From contig JAKSKE010000013.1 in NCBI GenBank assembly GCA_024401895.1, positions 1-39,543 of the forward strand: a stretch of 39,543 bases of DNA, written 5' to 3'. Source of the DNA: Bacteroidales bacterium. GTDB lineage: Bacteria; Bacteroidota; Bacteroidia; Bacteroidales; UBA932. Positions within the stretch are counted from its first letter, which is position 1; each line of letters starts with the position of its first letter. The position numbers were made by a program, and so were the translations under genes. Positions 7,032-17,397 of the stretch are shown piece after piece. Under the pieces are notes generated by a model, which was not told the origin of the DNA, did not search any database, and saw only the letters and a program-made list of their open reading frames with translations.

Positions 7032-7727
7032 ATGGAAATTAAGAAATCAGAAAAAGCGAACCTGGAGAATCGGAGGCTTCTGTTCACAGAAATAGGATTC
7101 TTCATCGCTCTCCTTATAGTGTTCGGCGCTTTCGAATACACCAGCCGCGACAAAAAGGAGTCTACAATGCAGGCTGAAGCTGTTGCAATAGAAGAGGAAG
7201 AGATGATTCCCATCACACAGGAAACACCTCCACCCCCACCGGAAGTTCCGGACATTCCTCTTTTGTCGGACCAGATTGATATTGTTGACGATAACATTAA
7301 AGTCGATGACAATATTCTCAACCTCGAGGATGATGCCAATCTTGGCGTAGATCTTAAAGACTATATTGCAGGTGACGTAGATGATGAGGAAGTTGAAGAG
7401 GCCGACGTTCCCTTCGCTATCGTAGAGGAAAAACCTAAGTTTATGGGTAAGGATCCTACCGTAGCATTCTCCAAGTGGGTGGGAGAGCATCTCAACTATC
7501 CCGAAACAGCCCGTGAGAATGGTGTTCAGGGCCGTGTAATTCTTCAGTTCACAGTAGGTAAGGATGGTCAGATAGGTAAAATCAAGGTACTCCGCGGAGT
7601 GGATCCCCTTTTGGATAAGGAAGCTGTCCGCGTAGTTGGAACATCTCCCAAGTGGACTCCCGGTAAACAGCGTGACCGTGCGGTTCCTGTAACCTATACG
7701 TTCCCTGTTATCTTCCAATTGAGATAA
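7032..7727 (+). CDS. TonB-family energy transducer
   Basis: A 231-residue inner-membrane protein that would pass proton-motive force to outer-membrane TonB-dependent receptors. One membrane segment lies at about residues 17-36 (TEIGFFIALLIVFGAFEY), with the basic cytoplasmic end first. A periplasmic linker follows with PPPPPEVPDIP and then a very acidic stretch rich in Asp and Glu (residues about 80-130). The C-terminal TonB domain (about 145-231) shows LNYPETARENGVQGRVILQF, a GVDPLLDKEAVRV helix and WTPGKQRDRAVPV. No exbB or exbD gene is adjacent, and it stands alone with its own promoter and terminator. Bacteroidota carry many TonB paralogues, so the receptor partner cannot be named. Confidence 0.9.
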   Translation: MEIKKSEKANLENRRLLFTEIGFFIALLIVFGAFEYTSRDKKESTMQAEAVAIEEEEMIPITQETPPPPPEVPDIPLLSDQIDIVDDNIKVDDNILNLEDDANLGVDLKDYIAGDVDDEEVEEADVPFAIVEEKPKFMGKDPTVAFSKWVGEHLNYPETARENGVQGRVILQFTVGKDGQIGKIKVLRGVDPLLDKEAVRVVGTSPKWTPGKQRDRAVPVTYTFPVIFQLR

Positions 7728-7744
7728 TTGAATAATAGAAAAGC

Positions 7745-7782
7745 AGAGGCCGACCAAAAGATTTTTAGTCGGTCTCTTTTTT
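7745..7782 (+). terminator. Rho-independent terminator after tonB
   Basis: AGAGGCCGAC (7745-7754) pairs with GTCGGTCTCT (7768-7777) with a single G-T wobble, and the T-run extends to 7782. The loop region is AT-rich and partly self-pairing. It ends six bases before the hflX start, so it separates tonB from hflX or attenuates read-through. Confidence 0.75.
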
Positions 7783-7788
7783 ACGCAT

Positions 7789-8973
7789 ATGACTCAGGAA
7801 TTAATAGAAAAGGCTGTTTTCGTAGGTATTATAAAGCAGGATGACGACGAGCGTAAGGTAATGGAATACCTCGACGAACTTGAATTCCTTGCAATGACGG
7901 CAGGTGTAGAAGGAGACAGAAAGTTTGTACAGAGAGTTGACCGCCCAGACAAAGGAACCTATATAAGGAGCGGAAAACTCGAAGAGATAGCCGCTTATGT
8001 AGAGGAAAAAGCCATCAACTATGTGATATTCGACGATGAACTCACGGGAATGCAGCAGCGTAATATAGAAAAGGTTGTAAAATGCGCAGCTGTAATAGAC
8101 CGTACCAGCCTTATTCTCGAGATTTTTGCTCAAAGGGCTAAAACTTCCTATGCAAAAATGCAGGTGGAACTGGCTCACTATAATTATATTCTTCCAAGGC
8201 TTGCCGGAATGTGGACCCACCTGGAACGGCAGAGGGGAGGAATGGGAACCCGCGGAGGTATGGGTGAAACCCAGATAGAAATAGACCGGCGTATTGTTAA
8301 GGAAAGAATTTCCAGGCTAAAGGATCAACTTAAAAAAGTTGACAGGCAGATGGCTGTCCAACGCAGCAACCGCGGCTCTCTGGTACGCCTTTCACTTGTG
8401 GGATATACAAATGTTGGCAAAAGCACTATTATGAATATGCTTGCCAAGTCTGATGTCTTTGCCGAAAACAAGCTCTTTGCTACCCTTGACACTACTGTAA
8501 GGAAAGTCGTTATAGGAAACGTACCGTTCCTTTTAAGCGACACGGTAGGGTTTATACGCAAACTTCCTACAGAACTCATAGAAGCCTTTAAAAGCACCTT
8601 GGACGAGGTGAGGGAAGCTGATATTCTGCTGCACGTAGTGGATATAAGTGCGGCCGACTTCGAAGACCAGATGAAAACGGTAGAGAAGACTTTAAAGGAC
8701 ATAGACGCTGCAGGAAAACCTGTTTACGTTATTTTCAACAAGATAGATTCCTATACCTGCGAACCTTACGATGAGTTTTCACTTGAACCCAAGAGGAAAG
8801 AAAACTTCACACTGGAGGAACTTAAAAACAGTTGGATTGCCAGGGAAAAGACTCCCTGCATATTCATATCGGCTAAAAACCGCACAGGTATAGAAAAACT
8901 CCGAGACGACATCTATAAGATGGTCTCGGAGATTCACGCGGGACGTTACCCGTTCAATAATTTCCTGTATTAG
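7789..8973 (+). CDS. hflX: Ribosome-associated GTPase HflX
   Basis: HflX binds the 50S subunit and splits stalled ribosomes. The protein is 394 residues. The N-terminal HflX domain has [14 protein letters not shown] and [16 protein letters not shown], then the diagnostic Gly-rich linker [19 protein letters not shown]. The G domain follows: G1 GYTNVGKST at residues 204-212, G3 [11 protein letters not shown]4 NKID, and a late SAK (SAKNRTG). A short C-terminal tail completes it. It begins six bases after the tonB terminator, and no separate promoter box was recognised, so read-through from tonB is possible. Its stop codon overlaps the converging iron-sulfur subunit gene by 4 bases. Confidence 0.95.
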   Translation: MTQELIEKAVFVGIIKQDDDERKVMEYLDELEFLAMTAGVEGDRKFVQRVDRPDKGTYIRSGKLEEIAAYVEEKAINYVIFDDELTGMQQRNIEKVVKCAAVIDRTSLILEIFAQRAKTSYAKMQVELAHYNYILPRLAGMWTHLERQRGGMGTRGGMGETQIEIDRRIVKERISRLKDQLKKVDRQMAVQRSNRGSLVRLSLVGYTNVGKSTIMNMLAKSDVFAENKLFATLDTTVRKVVIGNVPFLLSDTVGFIRKLPTELIEAFKSTLDEVREADILLHVVDISAADFEDQMKTVEKTLKDIDAAGKPVYVIFNKIDSYTCEPYDEFSLEPKRKENFTLEELKNSWIAREKTPCIFISAKNRTGIEKLRDDIYKMVSEIHAGRYPFNNFLY

Positions 8974-9749
8974 TCGCTGAATTTAGCCTTAAGGAACTCA
9001 CGGTTCAGACGGGCTATGTGAGCAACTGAAATACCTTTAGGACATTCCATTTCGCAGGCGCGGGTGTTGGTACAGTTACCGAACCCGAGTTCATCCATTT
9101 TCGCAACCATAGCCTTGGCTCTCTTCTTAGCCTCAACCTTACCCTGGGGGAGAAGTGCGAGTGAACTTACTCTGGCAGCCACGAAAAGCATTGCAGAACC
9201 GTTCTTACAGGTAGCAACACAGGCTCCGCAACCTACACAGGCGGCGGCATCCATACTTTCCTCGGCCTTGTCGTGTGAAATGAGAATATTGTTGGCATCC
9301 TGAGCTGCACCTGTGCGCACCGAAATAAATCCTCCGGCCTGAAGAATCTGGTCAAATGCACCGCGGTTCACTACAAGGTCCTTTATTACAGGGAATGCTG
9401 CACTTCTCCAGGGCTCTACCGTAATGGTAGCTCCATTCTTGAAATGGCGCATAAACAGCTGACAAGTGGTTACGTGGTCGTCGGGGCCGTGTGCACGACC
9501 GTCAATATACAGTGAACAGGCTCCGCAGATACCTTCACGGCAATCGTGGTCGAAAGATACAGGACCGCTGCTCTGGCATCCCTTGTCAACTGCTACAGGA
9601 TCCTTACCTTCGGTAATGAGCTGCTCGTTAAGAATATCGAGCATTTCAAGGAAGGAAGCATCTTCTTCGATACCAGAAATATGATAGGTCTCGAAATGTC
9701 CTTTTGCCTTGGCGTTTTTCTGACGCCATATCTTTAAGTTGAATTCCAT
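8970..9749 (-). CDS. Succinate dehydrogenase / fumarate reductase iron-sulfur subunit
   Basis: Carries electrons between the flavoprotein subunit and the membrane quinone site. The protein is 259 residues. Cluster ligands are visible: the 2Fe-2S set CREGICGAC (Cys70, 75, 78) plus Cys96, and two ferredoxin-type groups, [11 protein letters not shown] and [14 protein letters not shown]. The presence of both groups supports the 3Fe-4S and 4Fe-4S clusters of the family. It follows the flavoprotein gene after a four-base gap. The Bacteroidota enzyme usually works as fumarate reductase in anaerobic metabolism, but direction cannot be told from sequence, so sdhB or frdB would both be defensible names. 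Confidence 0.93.
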   Translation of the reverse strand: MEFNLKIWRQKNAKAKGHFETYHISGIEEDASFLEMLDILNEQLITEGKDPVAVDKGCQSSGPVSFDHDCREGICGACSLYIDGRAHGPDDHVTTCQLFMRHFKNGATITVEPWRSAAFPVIKDLVVNRGAFDQILQAGGFISVRTGAAQDANNILISHDKAEESMDAAACVGCGACVATCKNGSAMLFVAARVSSLALLPQGKVEAKKRAKAMVAKMDELGFGNCTNTRACEMECPKGISVAHIARLNREFLKAKFSD

Positions 9750-9753
9750 TGTC

Positions 9754-11700
9754 TTAGTCTTTATAATTTCTGGTCTTTACCTCTATGAACTCATATTTGA
9801 GAGGTTCTTTGTGAAGTTCGGGTTCGGTATCCTTTCCCTTGTACTCCCAGGCTGCAACGTACATAAAGTTTGCGTCGTCGCGCTTTGCCTCTCCTTCTTC
9901 GGTCTGGCTTTCAATTCTGAAGTGTCCTCCGCAGGATTCCTTTCTATTAAGGGCATCGTAAGCCATAAGTTCGCCGATTTCGAAGAAATCTTCAAGCCTG
10001 AGGGCTTTTTCAAGTTCCTGATTAAACTCGAACTGTGTTCCCGGAACAAGTACATCCTTATAGAATTCTTCTTTGAGGGCCTTTATTTCCTTTATAGCCT
10101 TCTTGAGTCCTTCCTCTTCGCGGGCCATTCCAACGTATTCCCACATAATGAGACCGAGTTTCTTATGGAATGAATCCACACTTTTTGTACCCTTTATAGA
10201 GAACAGACGGTCTATGCGTTCCTGCACACCCTTCTCGGCTTCGATGAATTCTTTGGTAGCAGTGTCGGTCTTAGGCTCTGCAAACTTCTTTGAAAGGTAA
10301 TCTCCTATGGTTACAGGAATTACGAAATAACCGTCGGCAAGTCCCTGCATAAGAGCCGAAGCTCCCAGACGGTTTCCACCGTGGTCAGAGAAGTTAGCCT
10401 CTCCTATTGCAAAGAGTCCGGGGATTGTTGTCTGAAGATCATAATCTACCCAAATGCCTCCCATAGTATAGTGGATGGCCGGATAAATCATCATTGGTTC
10501 GTTCCAGGGAGAAGACGCTGTGATTTTCTCGTACATTTCAAAGAGGTTTCCGTAACGCTCGGCAACCTTCTGATGTCCAAGTCTTGCAATGGCATCCTTA
10601 AAGTCGAGGAAAACTGCAAGTCCTGTCTCATTTACTCCGAAACCTGCATCACACCTTTCCTTTGCCGCACGTGAAGCCACGTCACGGGGAACAAGGTTTC
10701 CGAATGCGGGATACCTGCGCTCAAGATAGTAGTCGCGGTCCTCTTCGGCAATCTGCGATGCCTTGATCTGATGCTTACGGAGTTTTTCTACATCTTCTTT
10801 TTTCTTGGGAACCCATATACGTCCGTCGTTACGCAAACTCTCGCTCATAAGAGTAAGTTTACATTGCTGGTCTCCGTGTACGGGAATGCAAGTGGGGTGA
10901 ATCTGAGCGAAGCAGGGATTTGCAAAGAAAGCTCCCTTACGGTAGCACTGCATTGCTGCAGAACCGTTGGAATTCATAGCATTGGTTGAAAGGAAATAGG
11001 TATTTCCGTATCCTCCGGTTGCAATTACCACTGCGTGGGCTCCGAACCTTTCAATTTGTCCGGTTACCAGATTTCTGGCAATGATACCCTTTGCCTCTCC
11101 GTTCACTATTACAAGGTCGAGCATCTCGTGACGCGGATAAGACTTCACTGTACCGGCTGCTATTTCCTTGTTGAGGGAAGCATATGCTCCAAGAAGAAGC
11201 TGCTGACCGGTTTGGCCGCGGGCATAGAAAGTACGGCTTACCTGTACGCCACCGAATGAACGGTTGGCAAGGTATCCGCCATATTCACGGGCAAAAGGAA
11301 TACCCTGAGCAACGCACTGGTCTATGATGGCTGCACTTACTTCGGCAAGACGGTAAACGTTGGCCTCGCGAGCGCGGTAGTCACCACCCTTGATTGTGTC
11401 GTAGAACAAACGATAAACAGAATCGTTGTCGTTCTGATAGTTCTTAGCTGCGTTAATACCACCCTGAGCTGCAATTGAATGCGCCCTACGGGGAGAATCG
11501 CTTATACAGAAGACCTTTACGTTGTAACCCAGTTCTCCGAGAGAAGCGGCTGCAGAAGCACCGCCCAATCCGGTACCTACTACAATTATCTCAAGCTTGC
11601 GCTTGTTGTTAGGGCTTACGAGATGGATGTCGGCTTTACGCTTGCTCCATTTCTCTGACAAAGGTCCTTCAGGAATTTTGGAGATTAATTTATCTGACAT
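9754..11700 (-). CDS. Succinate dehydrogenase / fumarate reductase flavoprotein subunit
   Basis: Catalytic FAD subunit interconverting fumarate and succinate. The protein is 648 residues, in the range of the Bacteroidota/epsilon type. It has the FAD fold GTGLGG (residues 42-47), the covalent flavin His74 in [15 protein letters not shown], substrate-site motifs [10 protein letters not shown] and SRAAKERCD, and the [12 protein letters not shown] region with [23 protein letters not shown]. The usual third gene, the cytochrome b membrane anchor, would be expected just upstream; instead there is a 35-base spacer and then an unrelated Ntn-hydrolase gene. The anchor is presumably elsewhere in the genome. 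Confidence 0.94.
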   Translation of the reverse strand: MSDKLISKIPEGPLSEKWSKRKADIHLVSPNNKRKLEIIVVGTGLGGASAAASLGELGYNVKVFCISDSPRRAHSIAAQGGINAAKNYQNDNDSVYRLFYDTIKGGDYRAREANVYRLAEVSAAIIDQCVAQGIPFAREYGGYLANRSFGGVQVSRTFYARGQTGQQLLLGAYASLNKEIAAGTVKSYPRHEMLDLVIVNGEAKGIIARNLVTGQIERFGAHAVVIATGGYGNTYFLSTNAMNSNGSAAMQCYRKGAFFANPCFAQIHPTCIPVHGDQQCKLTLMSESLRNDGRIWVPKKKEDVEKLRKHQIKASQIAEEDRDYYLERRYPAFGNLVPRDVASRAAKERCDAGFGVNETGLAVFLDFKDAIARLGHQKVAERYGNLFEMYEKITASSPWNEPMMIYPAIHYTMGGIWVDYDLQTTIPGLFAIGEANFSDHGGNRLGASALMQGLADGYFVIPVTIGDYLSKKFAEPKTDTATKEFIEAEKGVQERIDRLFSIKGTKSVDSFHKKLGLIMWEYVGMAREEEGLKKAIKEIKALKEEFYKDVLVPGTQFEFNQELEKALRLEDFFEIGELMAYDALNRKESCGGHFRIESQTEEGEAKRDDANFMYVAAWEYKGKDTEPELHKEPLKYEFIEVKTRNYKD

Positions 11701-11735
11701 TATTTTTTGGAATATAGTTCAAAAATCTTACAATT

Positions 11736-12947
11736 TTAGTCATTTTTAAGATAAGAAGCAAAGGCAGAAAGGTACTTTCTGAAATAGCCGTCCGCAGCTT
11801 TTTCATAAACCTTGCTAAAATCCTTCTCTTTTATCCTTCCCTCCCTGAGTCTGCAAAGGAGAACATTAAAGTCGGTGTTTATATTTTTCTCTGCCTTTTT
11901 CGAGCATTCAATAAGTTTATAAACATTTTGTGCATTGAAATATTTACCACCGTTACTTATTTTCAATTCAAACACGTAGGTATTCTTTATTTGCAGAGCC
12001 TTATCGCACAGAATAGAGTTATCGCACTGTTCAGACTTCTTCATATAATAAGGTATAATATCTCTGTCCCAAGTCATAAGCGGGATGGCTACCGAACAGG
12101 CTGGATATCCAAGAATAGTCCACATAACGGTATATTTAGGATCTTCCCCTTGCTGAACTCCTTCAAAAACTACCGACGCCGATGTGCTTCTACGTGGAAT
12201 AAAATCCTGGTCAACGGCATATTTACAGTCCTTGAGATTGTCTATTCCAAGCAATTTATGGCTGTAAGACCTGGAAAGTCCGTTAAACAGAGTATTGTGG
12301 TCTATATCATATTTCCCTTCACTGTTCTTAGGCAGTTTTGACATATAATCACTTGCAGTGAGGTATCTTTCCCAGCCACTGTAATCCTCTGGCCTTCCCG
12401 ATTCGCTGAAATTGGTTACAACCCTGTATCCGTCCTTTTCTTCGTTTACGTCAAATTTTATCCATTTATAATTATTTACCTCGTAGTATGCTGCCCCGCC
12501 CTCGGCATCTATAACACCGAAGTTGGATTCTACAAGATACGGTTTTGAAAGTGTGTCAAGAAAATGTTCAAAATCTGCCAGATTACGGCATACTCCTAAT
12601 GCCTTAAACATTAATTCGCCTTCCTTATCCATATCTGAATAAGAAATATCGTCTTCCTTTATATTATAGGAAGCGGTATTCATTATACAAAAGCCGACAT
12701 TATTCGTACCGCTCCATACCTCGCCGCTTCCTTTATAGGGTGAATTTACCAGTCCTATAAAAGAATATTTTGGACCATTGAAATATTCAACCCTATTGTT
12801 AAGCTCGCCGGTATCTCTGTTCTTTATCATCATAGGACACCTGTTTGCGGTGACCTTTGCCGAAACTATTACAGAAGTACAGGCGAAAGAATCAAATACA
12901 CTTAATAATAAAAGTGCTGCGAGAATACTAAAAAAGCGTGTTTTCAT
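11736..12947 (-). CDS. Secreted Ntn-hydrolase, peptidase C45 / choloylglycine-hydrolase-like
   Basis: A 403-residue exported protein. The signal peptide [22 protein letters not shown] ends directly before Cys23, so cleavage would expose Cys as the N-terminal nucleophile, as in Ntn hydrolases of the C45 acyltransferase and penicillin acylase/bile salt hydrolase groups. The following [20 protein letters not shown] then RDTGE matches the family pattern of Cys-Thr start and a downstream N-R-D. A GxNNxGFCIMNT turn follows. Substrate is unknown; relatives cleave linear amides. The ATG at 12947 lies 20 bases inside ruvB; an ATG ten codons further upstream (12977) is open but spoils the signal peptide. 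Lack of a spacer suggests co-transcription with ruvB. Confidence 0.78.
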   Translation of the reverse strand: MKTRFFSILAALLLLSVFDSFACTSVIVSAKVTANRCPMMIKNRDTGELNNRVEYFNGPKYSFIGLVNSPYKGSGEVWSGTNNVGFCIMNTASYNIKEDDISYSDMDKEGELMFKALGVCRNLADFEHFLDTLSKPYLVESNFGVIDAEGGAAYYEVNNYKWIKFDVNEEKDGYRVVTNFSESGRPEDYSGWERYLTASDYMSKLPKNSEGKYDIDHNTLFNGLSRSYSHKLLGIDNLKDCKYAVDQDFIPRRSTSASVVFEGVQQGEDPKYTVMWTILGYPACSVAIPLMTWDRDIIPYYMKKSEQCDNSILCDKALQIKNTYVFELKISNGGKYFNAQNVYKLIECSKKAEKNINTDFNVLLCRLREGRIKEKDFSKVYEKAADGYFRKYLSAFASYLKND

Positions 12948-13959
12948 TTTCGGGTCTTTTATAGGATTCGAATCCAAGGTGAGAATAAGCCAGGTCGGTA
13001 GCTATCCTTCCTCTCTGAGTTCTTATTATGAATCCCTCCTTTATAAGGAACGGTTCATATACTTCTTCGAATGTTCCCTGGTCTTCCCCTATAGCTGTAG
13101 CTATGGTATTGGCTCCAACAGGGCCACCCTTGAAAGTGGTTATTATAGTTCTGAGTATCTTATTGTCTATGGAATCGAGTCCACGCGTATCAATCTTCAA
13201 CTTATCCAATGCGAATTTCGTTATTTCAAGATCTATTCTTCCATTTCCTTTGACCTGAGCGAAATCCCTCACACGTTTAAGCAGAGCATTGGCTATACGG
13301 GGGGTTCCACGACTCCTCATTGCTATCTCCTTTGCCGCCTCGGTATCTATTTCAATTTTAAGAATAGACGCACTACGCTCCACTATTTTTATAAGTTCAT
13401 TATAATCATAATATTCCAAAGGACAGTTTATACCAAACCTTTCCCTGAGCGGAGCAGTGAGCAAACCGCTTCTGGTTGTAGCGCCTACAAGTGTAAAAGG
13501 ATTCAGCGAAATTCTTACCGACCTTGCTCCCGGTCCCTTGTCTATCATAATGTCTATGACATAATCTTCCATAGCAGAATACAGATACTCCTCAACTTCA
13601 GGAGACAGACGGTGTATCTCGTCTATGAAAAGAACGTCACCTTCTTCAAGAGAAGTTAAAAGCCCGGCAAGGTCTCCCGGTTTGTCGAGTACCGGACCCG
13701 AAGTAATCTTCATATTGACGCCCATTTCATTTGCTATAATATGTGCAAGAGTTGTCTTCCCTAATCCGGGAGGACCGTGAAACAGGGTATGGTCAAGGGA
13801 TTCTCCGCGCAACTTTGCGGCTTTTATGTATATTTCGAGATTGGAAATAATCTCTTTCTGTCCCGTAAAATCATCGAGCCCCTGCGGACGAATAATTCCC
13901 TCTAAATCCTTATCTTTGCTTTCACTTAAATTGCGAGGGTTAAAATCTGACATTTTCAA
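12928..13959 (-). CDS. ruvB: Holliday junction DNA helicase RuvB
   Basis: AAA+ motor that drives branch migration with RuvA. The protein is 343 residues, normal length. Walker [10 protein letters not shown] at residues 62-70, Walker [16 protein letters not shown] near 110, the presensor hairpin, sensor [11 protein letters not shown], arginine finger region PLRERFG, and the C-terminal winged helix [22 protein letters not shown] stretch ([18 protein letters not shown]). The start could be the first ATG (13959) or MSDF two codons later (13953). A TATATTTG box is at 13976-13983. It is the first minus-strand gene left of the AT-rich gap and is divergent from mfd. Confidence 0.96.
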   Translation of the reverse strand: MKMSDFNPRNLSESKDKDLEGIIRPQGLDDFTGQKEIISNLEIYIKAAKLRGESLDHTLFHGPPGLGKTTLAHIIANEMGVNMKITSGPVLDKPGDLAGLLTSLEEGDVLFIDEIHRLSPEVEEYLYSAMEDYVIDIMIDKGPGARSVRISLNPFTLVGATTRSGLLTAPLRERFGINCPLEYYDYNELIKIVERSASILKIEIDTEAAKEIAMRSRGTPRIANALLKRVRDFAQVKGNGRIDLEITKFALDKLKIDTRGLDSIDNKILRTIITTFKGGPVGANTIATAIGEDQGTFEEVYEPFLIKEGFIIRTQRGRIATDLAYSHLGFESYKRPENENTLF

Positions 13960-14208
13960 CAGTTTTTAATTATTACAAATATAAAGATTTAAAATTTATT
14001 AATTGTTATTATTGTTTAAGTTGTTGAAATGTTAATAACTTATATAAATATTTAATTTTCAATTAATTAAACTTTATATTAAATTTTAATAAGATGTTGA
14101 TAACCCAATGATAAGTTCTTCATAACTTTTAATAAAAAACTTATCAACGGAAAATGAATGATATAAACAGAATTATCAACACGTTATAAACATAATTTTT
14201 CACAAAAA
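13960..14208. other. AT-rich divergent gap with DnaA-box-like 9-mers; candidate replication origin
   Basis: A 249-base spacer between divergent ruvB and mfd, almost wholly A and T in its middle (about 14041-14093). It holds several 9-mers related to the DnaA box TTATNCACA: TGTTAATAA at 14030-14038, TGTTGATAA at 14095-14103 (reverse of TTATCAACA), TTATCAACG at 14141-14149, TTATCAACA at 14173-14181 and TTATAAACA at 14184-14192. Each differs from the classical box by an A at the sixth base or more. Gene direction turns at this point. It may be an origin, or only an AT-rich double promoter. Confidence 0.4.
13976..13983 (-). promoter_or_regulatory. TANNTTTG promoter box (TATATTTG) for ruvB
   Basis: TATATTTG on the minus strand, 16 bases before the first ruvB ATG. 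The surrounding AT-richness raises the chance of a random match; no TTG partner is seen at the right distance. Confidence 0.45.
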
Positions 14209-17200
14209 ATGTTGATTGGTTCAAAGTCTTCTTCTGAATTAAAAAACAGAATAGATAGAGAAAATAAAGTTTATTGTTCCGGTCTGTATTTGTCTGCACG
14301 CTGGTTTGTTTATAGTGAAGTTGCATTAAAGAATTTAAATCTTATAGTTCTGCCCGATTCAGAATCGGCACAATATTGTGCGTCCGACTTATATTCAATA
14401 TTAGATGGAGATACTGTATTTTTTCTGCCATCGTCGGGCAGGGGAGTAGAGAAGAGTAATTATAAGTCTTCGCTGGGTGTGCAGAGAACATCTGCGCTTA
14501 AAAAGATATCCGATTATAAAAAAGGAGAATTTTTAACTCTTGTGACATACCCCGAAGCTCTGGAAGAACAGGTTCCTTCATCGAAAACGATAAAGAAAAA
14601 TTGCTTCACGGTAAAGGTTGGGGATGAAATTTCGCACGATGAAATTATCAAAAGACTATATGAATTAGAATTCGATAAGGTTGATTTTGTATCTGCCCCC
14701 GGACAATATTCAATAAGAGGTTCGATAGTGGATATTTTTTCTTTTCTTGACAATAATCCTTACAGAATTTCTTTTTGGGGTAATGAAATAGAAAAAATAA
14801 ACGTTTTCAATTGTAATACCCAGCTTTCGGTTTCGTCGGTGGAACAGGTGGAGATTGTTTCGGGAGTTGTTTCGGAGGAAGGAACCGAGAGTATAGTTTC
14901 ACTTCTTCCCAAGGACACTACGGTATGGTTCGATTCTTCCGATATGTACAGGGAAAAGGAATTTTTTCCTGTGCTGGCAGAATTCAAGTCGGTGTATTTT
15001 GACAAGCCTCTTCTGCTGGAGGAATCAGATACGGTGAAATTCAATATCTCGCCACAGCCGGTATTCAATAAAAACTTTGAGCTGTTAACCAATGACATAC
15101 GTTCTAAAATAGAACATTCATACAAGGTTTACATATATTCAGAAAAAATAAGCCAGAGCGACAGGGTAAAGGCAATTCTTAACGAAGAGCACTGTCCTTT
15201 GCCGGAGTTTATAAACGGAAAGAATATTCACAGGGGCTTCATAGACAATGAAAACAAGATATGCTGTTATACCGACCACGAGATATTCGACCGTTTTCAT
15301 AGAGTAAGCATCAGGCGCAGTGTAGAAAAGAGCGAGCAGCTTACCCTCAACGACCTTAACTCTTTCAATATAGGAGACTATATAGTGCATATAGATCACG
15401 GAATAGGAGTTTTCGGTGGTCTGGTGCGGTTGAAAGACGATAAGGGTCGTATGCACGAGGTTGTGAAACTTATGTACAGGGACGGTGACGTGGTATTTGT
15501 TTCGGTTCATTCCCTGCATAAAATTTCAAAATTCCGCTCGAAGGACGGGGAAGCCCCAAAAATCAATAAGCTGGGATCTAAAGCCTGGGATACTCTTAAG
15601 ACAAAGGCAAAATCAAAGGTTAAGGACATTGCGAAGGAGCTGATTCAGCTGTATGCCAAGCGCCGTTCTTCTAATGGGTTTGCTTTTTCGGCCGACTCTT
15701 ACCTTCAGGATGAACTGGAATCTTCTTTTATGTATGAGGATACCCCTGATCAGGAGGAAACCACGCGTGCGGTCAAGGCCGATATGGAAGACAGTTGTCC
15801 TATGGACCGTCTGGTTTGCGGAGACGTAGGATTCGGAAAAACGGAAATAGCTATAAGGGCTGCGTTCAAGGCCGCTACAGACAGTAAGCAGGTTGCCGTT
15901 CTGGTTCCTACCACAATTCTTGCACTGCAGCATTTCGAAACATTCTCACAACGTTTAAAAGATTTACCCTGTACGGTAGAATATGTGAGCCGCCTGCGCA
16001 CGGCGGGGCAGATTTCCGACATTAAGGAACGTTTGGAAAGCGGAAAGATAGATATACTTATAGGAACTCATAAAATTCTTAGTAATGACTTTAAATTCAA
16101 GGATTTAGGTTTGCTTATAATAGATGAGGAGCAGAAGTTCGGGGTAGCGGCGAAAGAAAAGCTCAGGCAGTTGAGACACAATATAGATACCCTTACCCTT
16201 ACCGCCACCCCTATTCCAAGAACCCTTCAGTTTTCATTGCTGGGAGCCAGGGATTTGAGTATAATAAACACCCCTCCGCCCAACAGGATTCCGGTTCAGA
16301 CGGAAATAATTCTTTTCGATGAAAAAGAGATAAAGAGTATTCTCGATTATGAGTTCCGAAGGGGAGGGCAGGTATTTTTCCTTCATAATAAAGTGGAGGA
16401 ACTTCAGTCAATCGAGGAAATTCTGCATCGGCTTATGCCCGATATGAAAATTTGTGTCACCCACGGGCAGATGAAACCGGCCGAACTCGAGGACAGGATG
16501 CTGGGTTTTATTCGTGGAGACTACGATCTTCTGCTTTGTACTACCATTATAGAGAACGGGTTGGATATTCCCAATGCCAATACCATCATTATAAATCAGG
16601 CTCAGAACATAGGTTTGAGCGATTTGCACCAGCTTCGCGGAAGGGTAGGACGGTCGAACCGGAAAGCTTTCTGTTACCTTGTGGTTCCTCCTCTGGTTTC
16701 AATTACCGAAGACGCCCGCAAGAGGTTGAAGGCAATCGAGGAATTTTCAGACCTTGGAAGCGGATTCAACATTGCAATGCAGGATTTGGATATTCGTGGA
16801 GCCGGAAACCTGCTTGGCGCCGAGCAGAGCGGTTATATAATGGATATGGGCTATGATACTTACCAGAAAATTCTGGCCGAGGCCATAGAGGAACTCGGAT
16901 TCGAAACCGGAATTCAAACGGCCAAGTCAAAGAGTGTCTTTGTATGCGACTGTACTGTTGAAACAGATAAACTGTGCCTTATTCCCGACAGCTACATTGA
17001 CATAAATGCCGAGAAGATAAGAATCTACAAGCAGATGGATGCAATGAAGAGCGATAAGGAAATAGATTCTTTCAAAGAAAAACTCAAGGACAGATTCGGA
17101 CATATTCCCGAAGAACTCGAAAACCTTTTCTTTGTACTCAAGATAAGGAATACCGGAATGAAACTCGGTTTTGAGAAAATCATAATAAAGAACGGAATGC

Positions 17201-17391
17201 TTATATGCTTCTTTGTAAGCAGCCAGATGAACACTTATTACAAAAGTGACACATTTGGAAAAGTGTTGCAGAAGATAACTGAAAACCAAACTGTTTTTGT
17301 CCTTAAGCAGACCGATTCAAAACTTAAGACGGTATCTCGCGGAATTGACAGTTTAAGTAAAGCGCTTGAATGTCTTGAGAAACTGATTTAA
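14209..17391 (+). CDS. mfd: Transcription-repair coupling factor Mfd
   Basis: Removes RNA polymerase stalled at lesions and recruits UvrA. The protein is 1060 residues, slightly shorter than many Mfd proteins. Order of domains: UvrB-like N-terminal module (residues about 1-330, including PGQYSIRGSIVDIFSF), the RNA-polymerase-interacting CarD-like domain near 387-450 (IGDYIVHIDHGIGVFGGL), then the RecG-like translocase with Walker A GDVGFGKTE at about 538, DEEQ box in LLIIDEEQKFG, TLTATPIPRTL, and motif VI QLRGRVGRS. A C-terminal TRCF domain ends the protein. Codons in the first third are clearly more A/T-rich than in genes further right. It is the first gene of the plus-strand block and may share a transcript with coaX. 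Confidence 0.96.
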   Translation: MLIGSKSSSELKNRIDRENKVYCSGLYLSARWFVYSEVALKNLNLIVLPDSESAQYCASDLYSILDGDTVFFLPSSGRGVEKSNYKSSLGVQRTSALKKISDYKKGEFLTLVTYPEALEEQVPSSKTIKKNCFTVKVGDEISHDEIIKRLYELEFDKVDFVSAPGQYSIRGSIVDIFSFLDNNPYRISFWGNEIEKINVFNCNTQLSVSSVEQVEIVSGVVSEEGTESIVSLLPKDTTVWFDSSDMYREKEFFPVLAEFKSVYFDKPLLLEESDTVKFNISPQPVFNKNFELLTNDIRSKIEHSYKVYIYSEKISQSDRVKAILNEEHCPLPEFINGKNIHRGFIDNENKICCYTDHEIFDRFHRVSIRRSVEKSEQLTLNDLNSFNIGDYIVHIDHGIGVFGGLVRLKDDKGRMHEVVKLMYRDGDVVFVSVHSLHKISKFRSKDGEAPKINKLGSKAWDTLKTKAKSKVKDIAKELIQLYAKRRSSNGFAFSADSYLQDELESSFMYEDTPDQEETTRAVKADMEDSCPMDRLVCGDVGFGKTEIAIRAAFKAATDSKQVAVLVPTTILALQHFETFSQRLKDLPCTVEYVSRLRTAGQISDIKERLESGKIDILIGTHKILSNDFKFKDLGLLIIDEEQKFGVAAKEKLRQLRHNIDTLTLTATPIPRTLQFSLLGARDLSIINTPPPNRIPVQTEIILFDEKEIKSILDYEFRRGGQVFFLHNKVEELQSIEEILHRLMPDMKICVTHGQMKPAELEDRMLGFIRGDYDLLLCTTIIENGLDIPNANTIIINQAQNIGLSDLHQLRGRVGRSNRKAFCYLVVPPLVSITEDARKRLKAIEEFSDLGSGFNIAMQDLDIRGAGNLLGAEQSGYIMDMGYDTYQKILAEAIEELGFETGIQTAKSKSVFVCDCTVETDKLCLIPDSYIDINAEKIRIYKQMDAMKSDKEIDSFKEKLKDRFGHIPEELENLFFVLKIRNTGMKLGFEKIIIKNGMLICFFVSSQMNTYYKSDTFGKVLQKITENQTVFVLKQTDSKLKTVSRGIDSLSKALECLEKLI

Positions 17392-17397
17392 AATTTG

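Noticed and set aside
7047..7757. 236-codon minus-strand frame over tonB
   Set aside because: Antisense to a clear TonB protein; its start lies in the terminator hairpin.
10642..10658. Second CACGTG-containing site in the flavoprotein gene
   Set aside because: Only the hexamer core matches parS; the arms are not symmetric, so it is likely chance within conserved codons (Ser-Arg-Ala-Ala).
12778..13659. Long open frame (293 codons) on the plus strand across ruvB and the Ntn-hydrolase
   Set aside because: It is antisense to two well-supported genes and is rich in Tyr, Ser and Phe as expected for a shadow frame.
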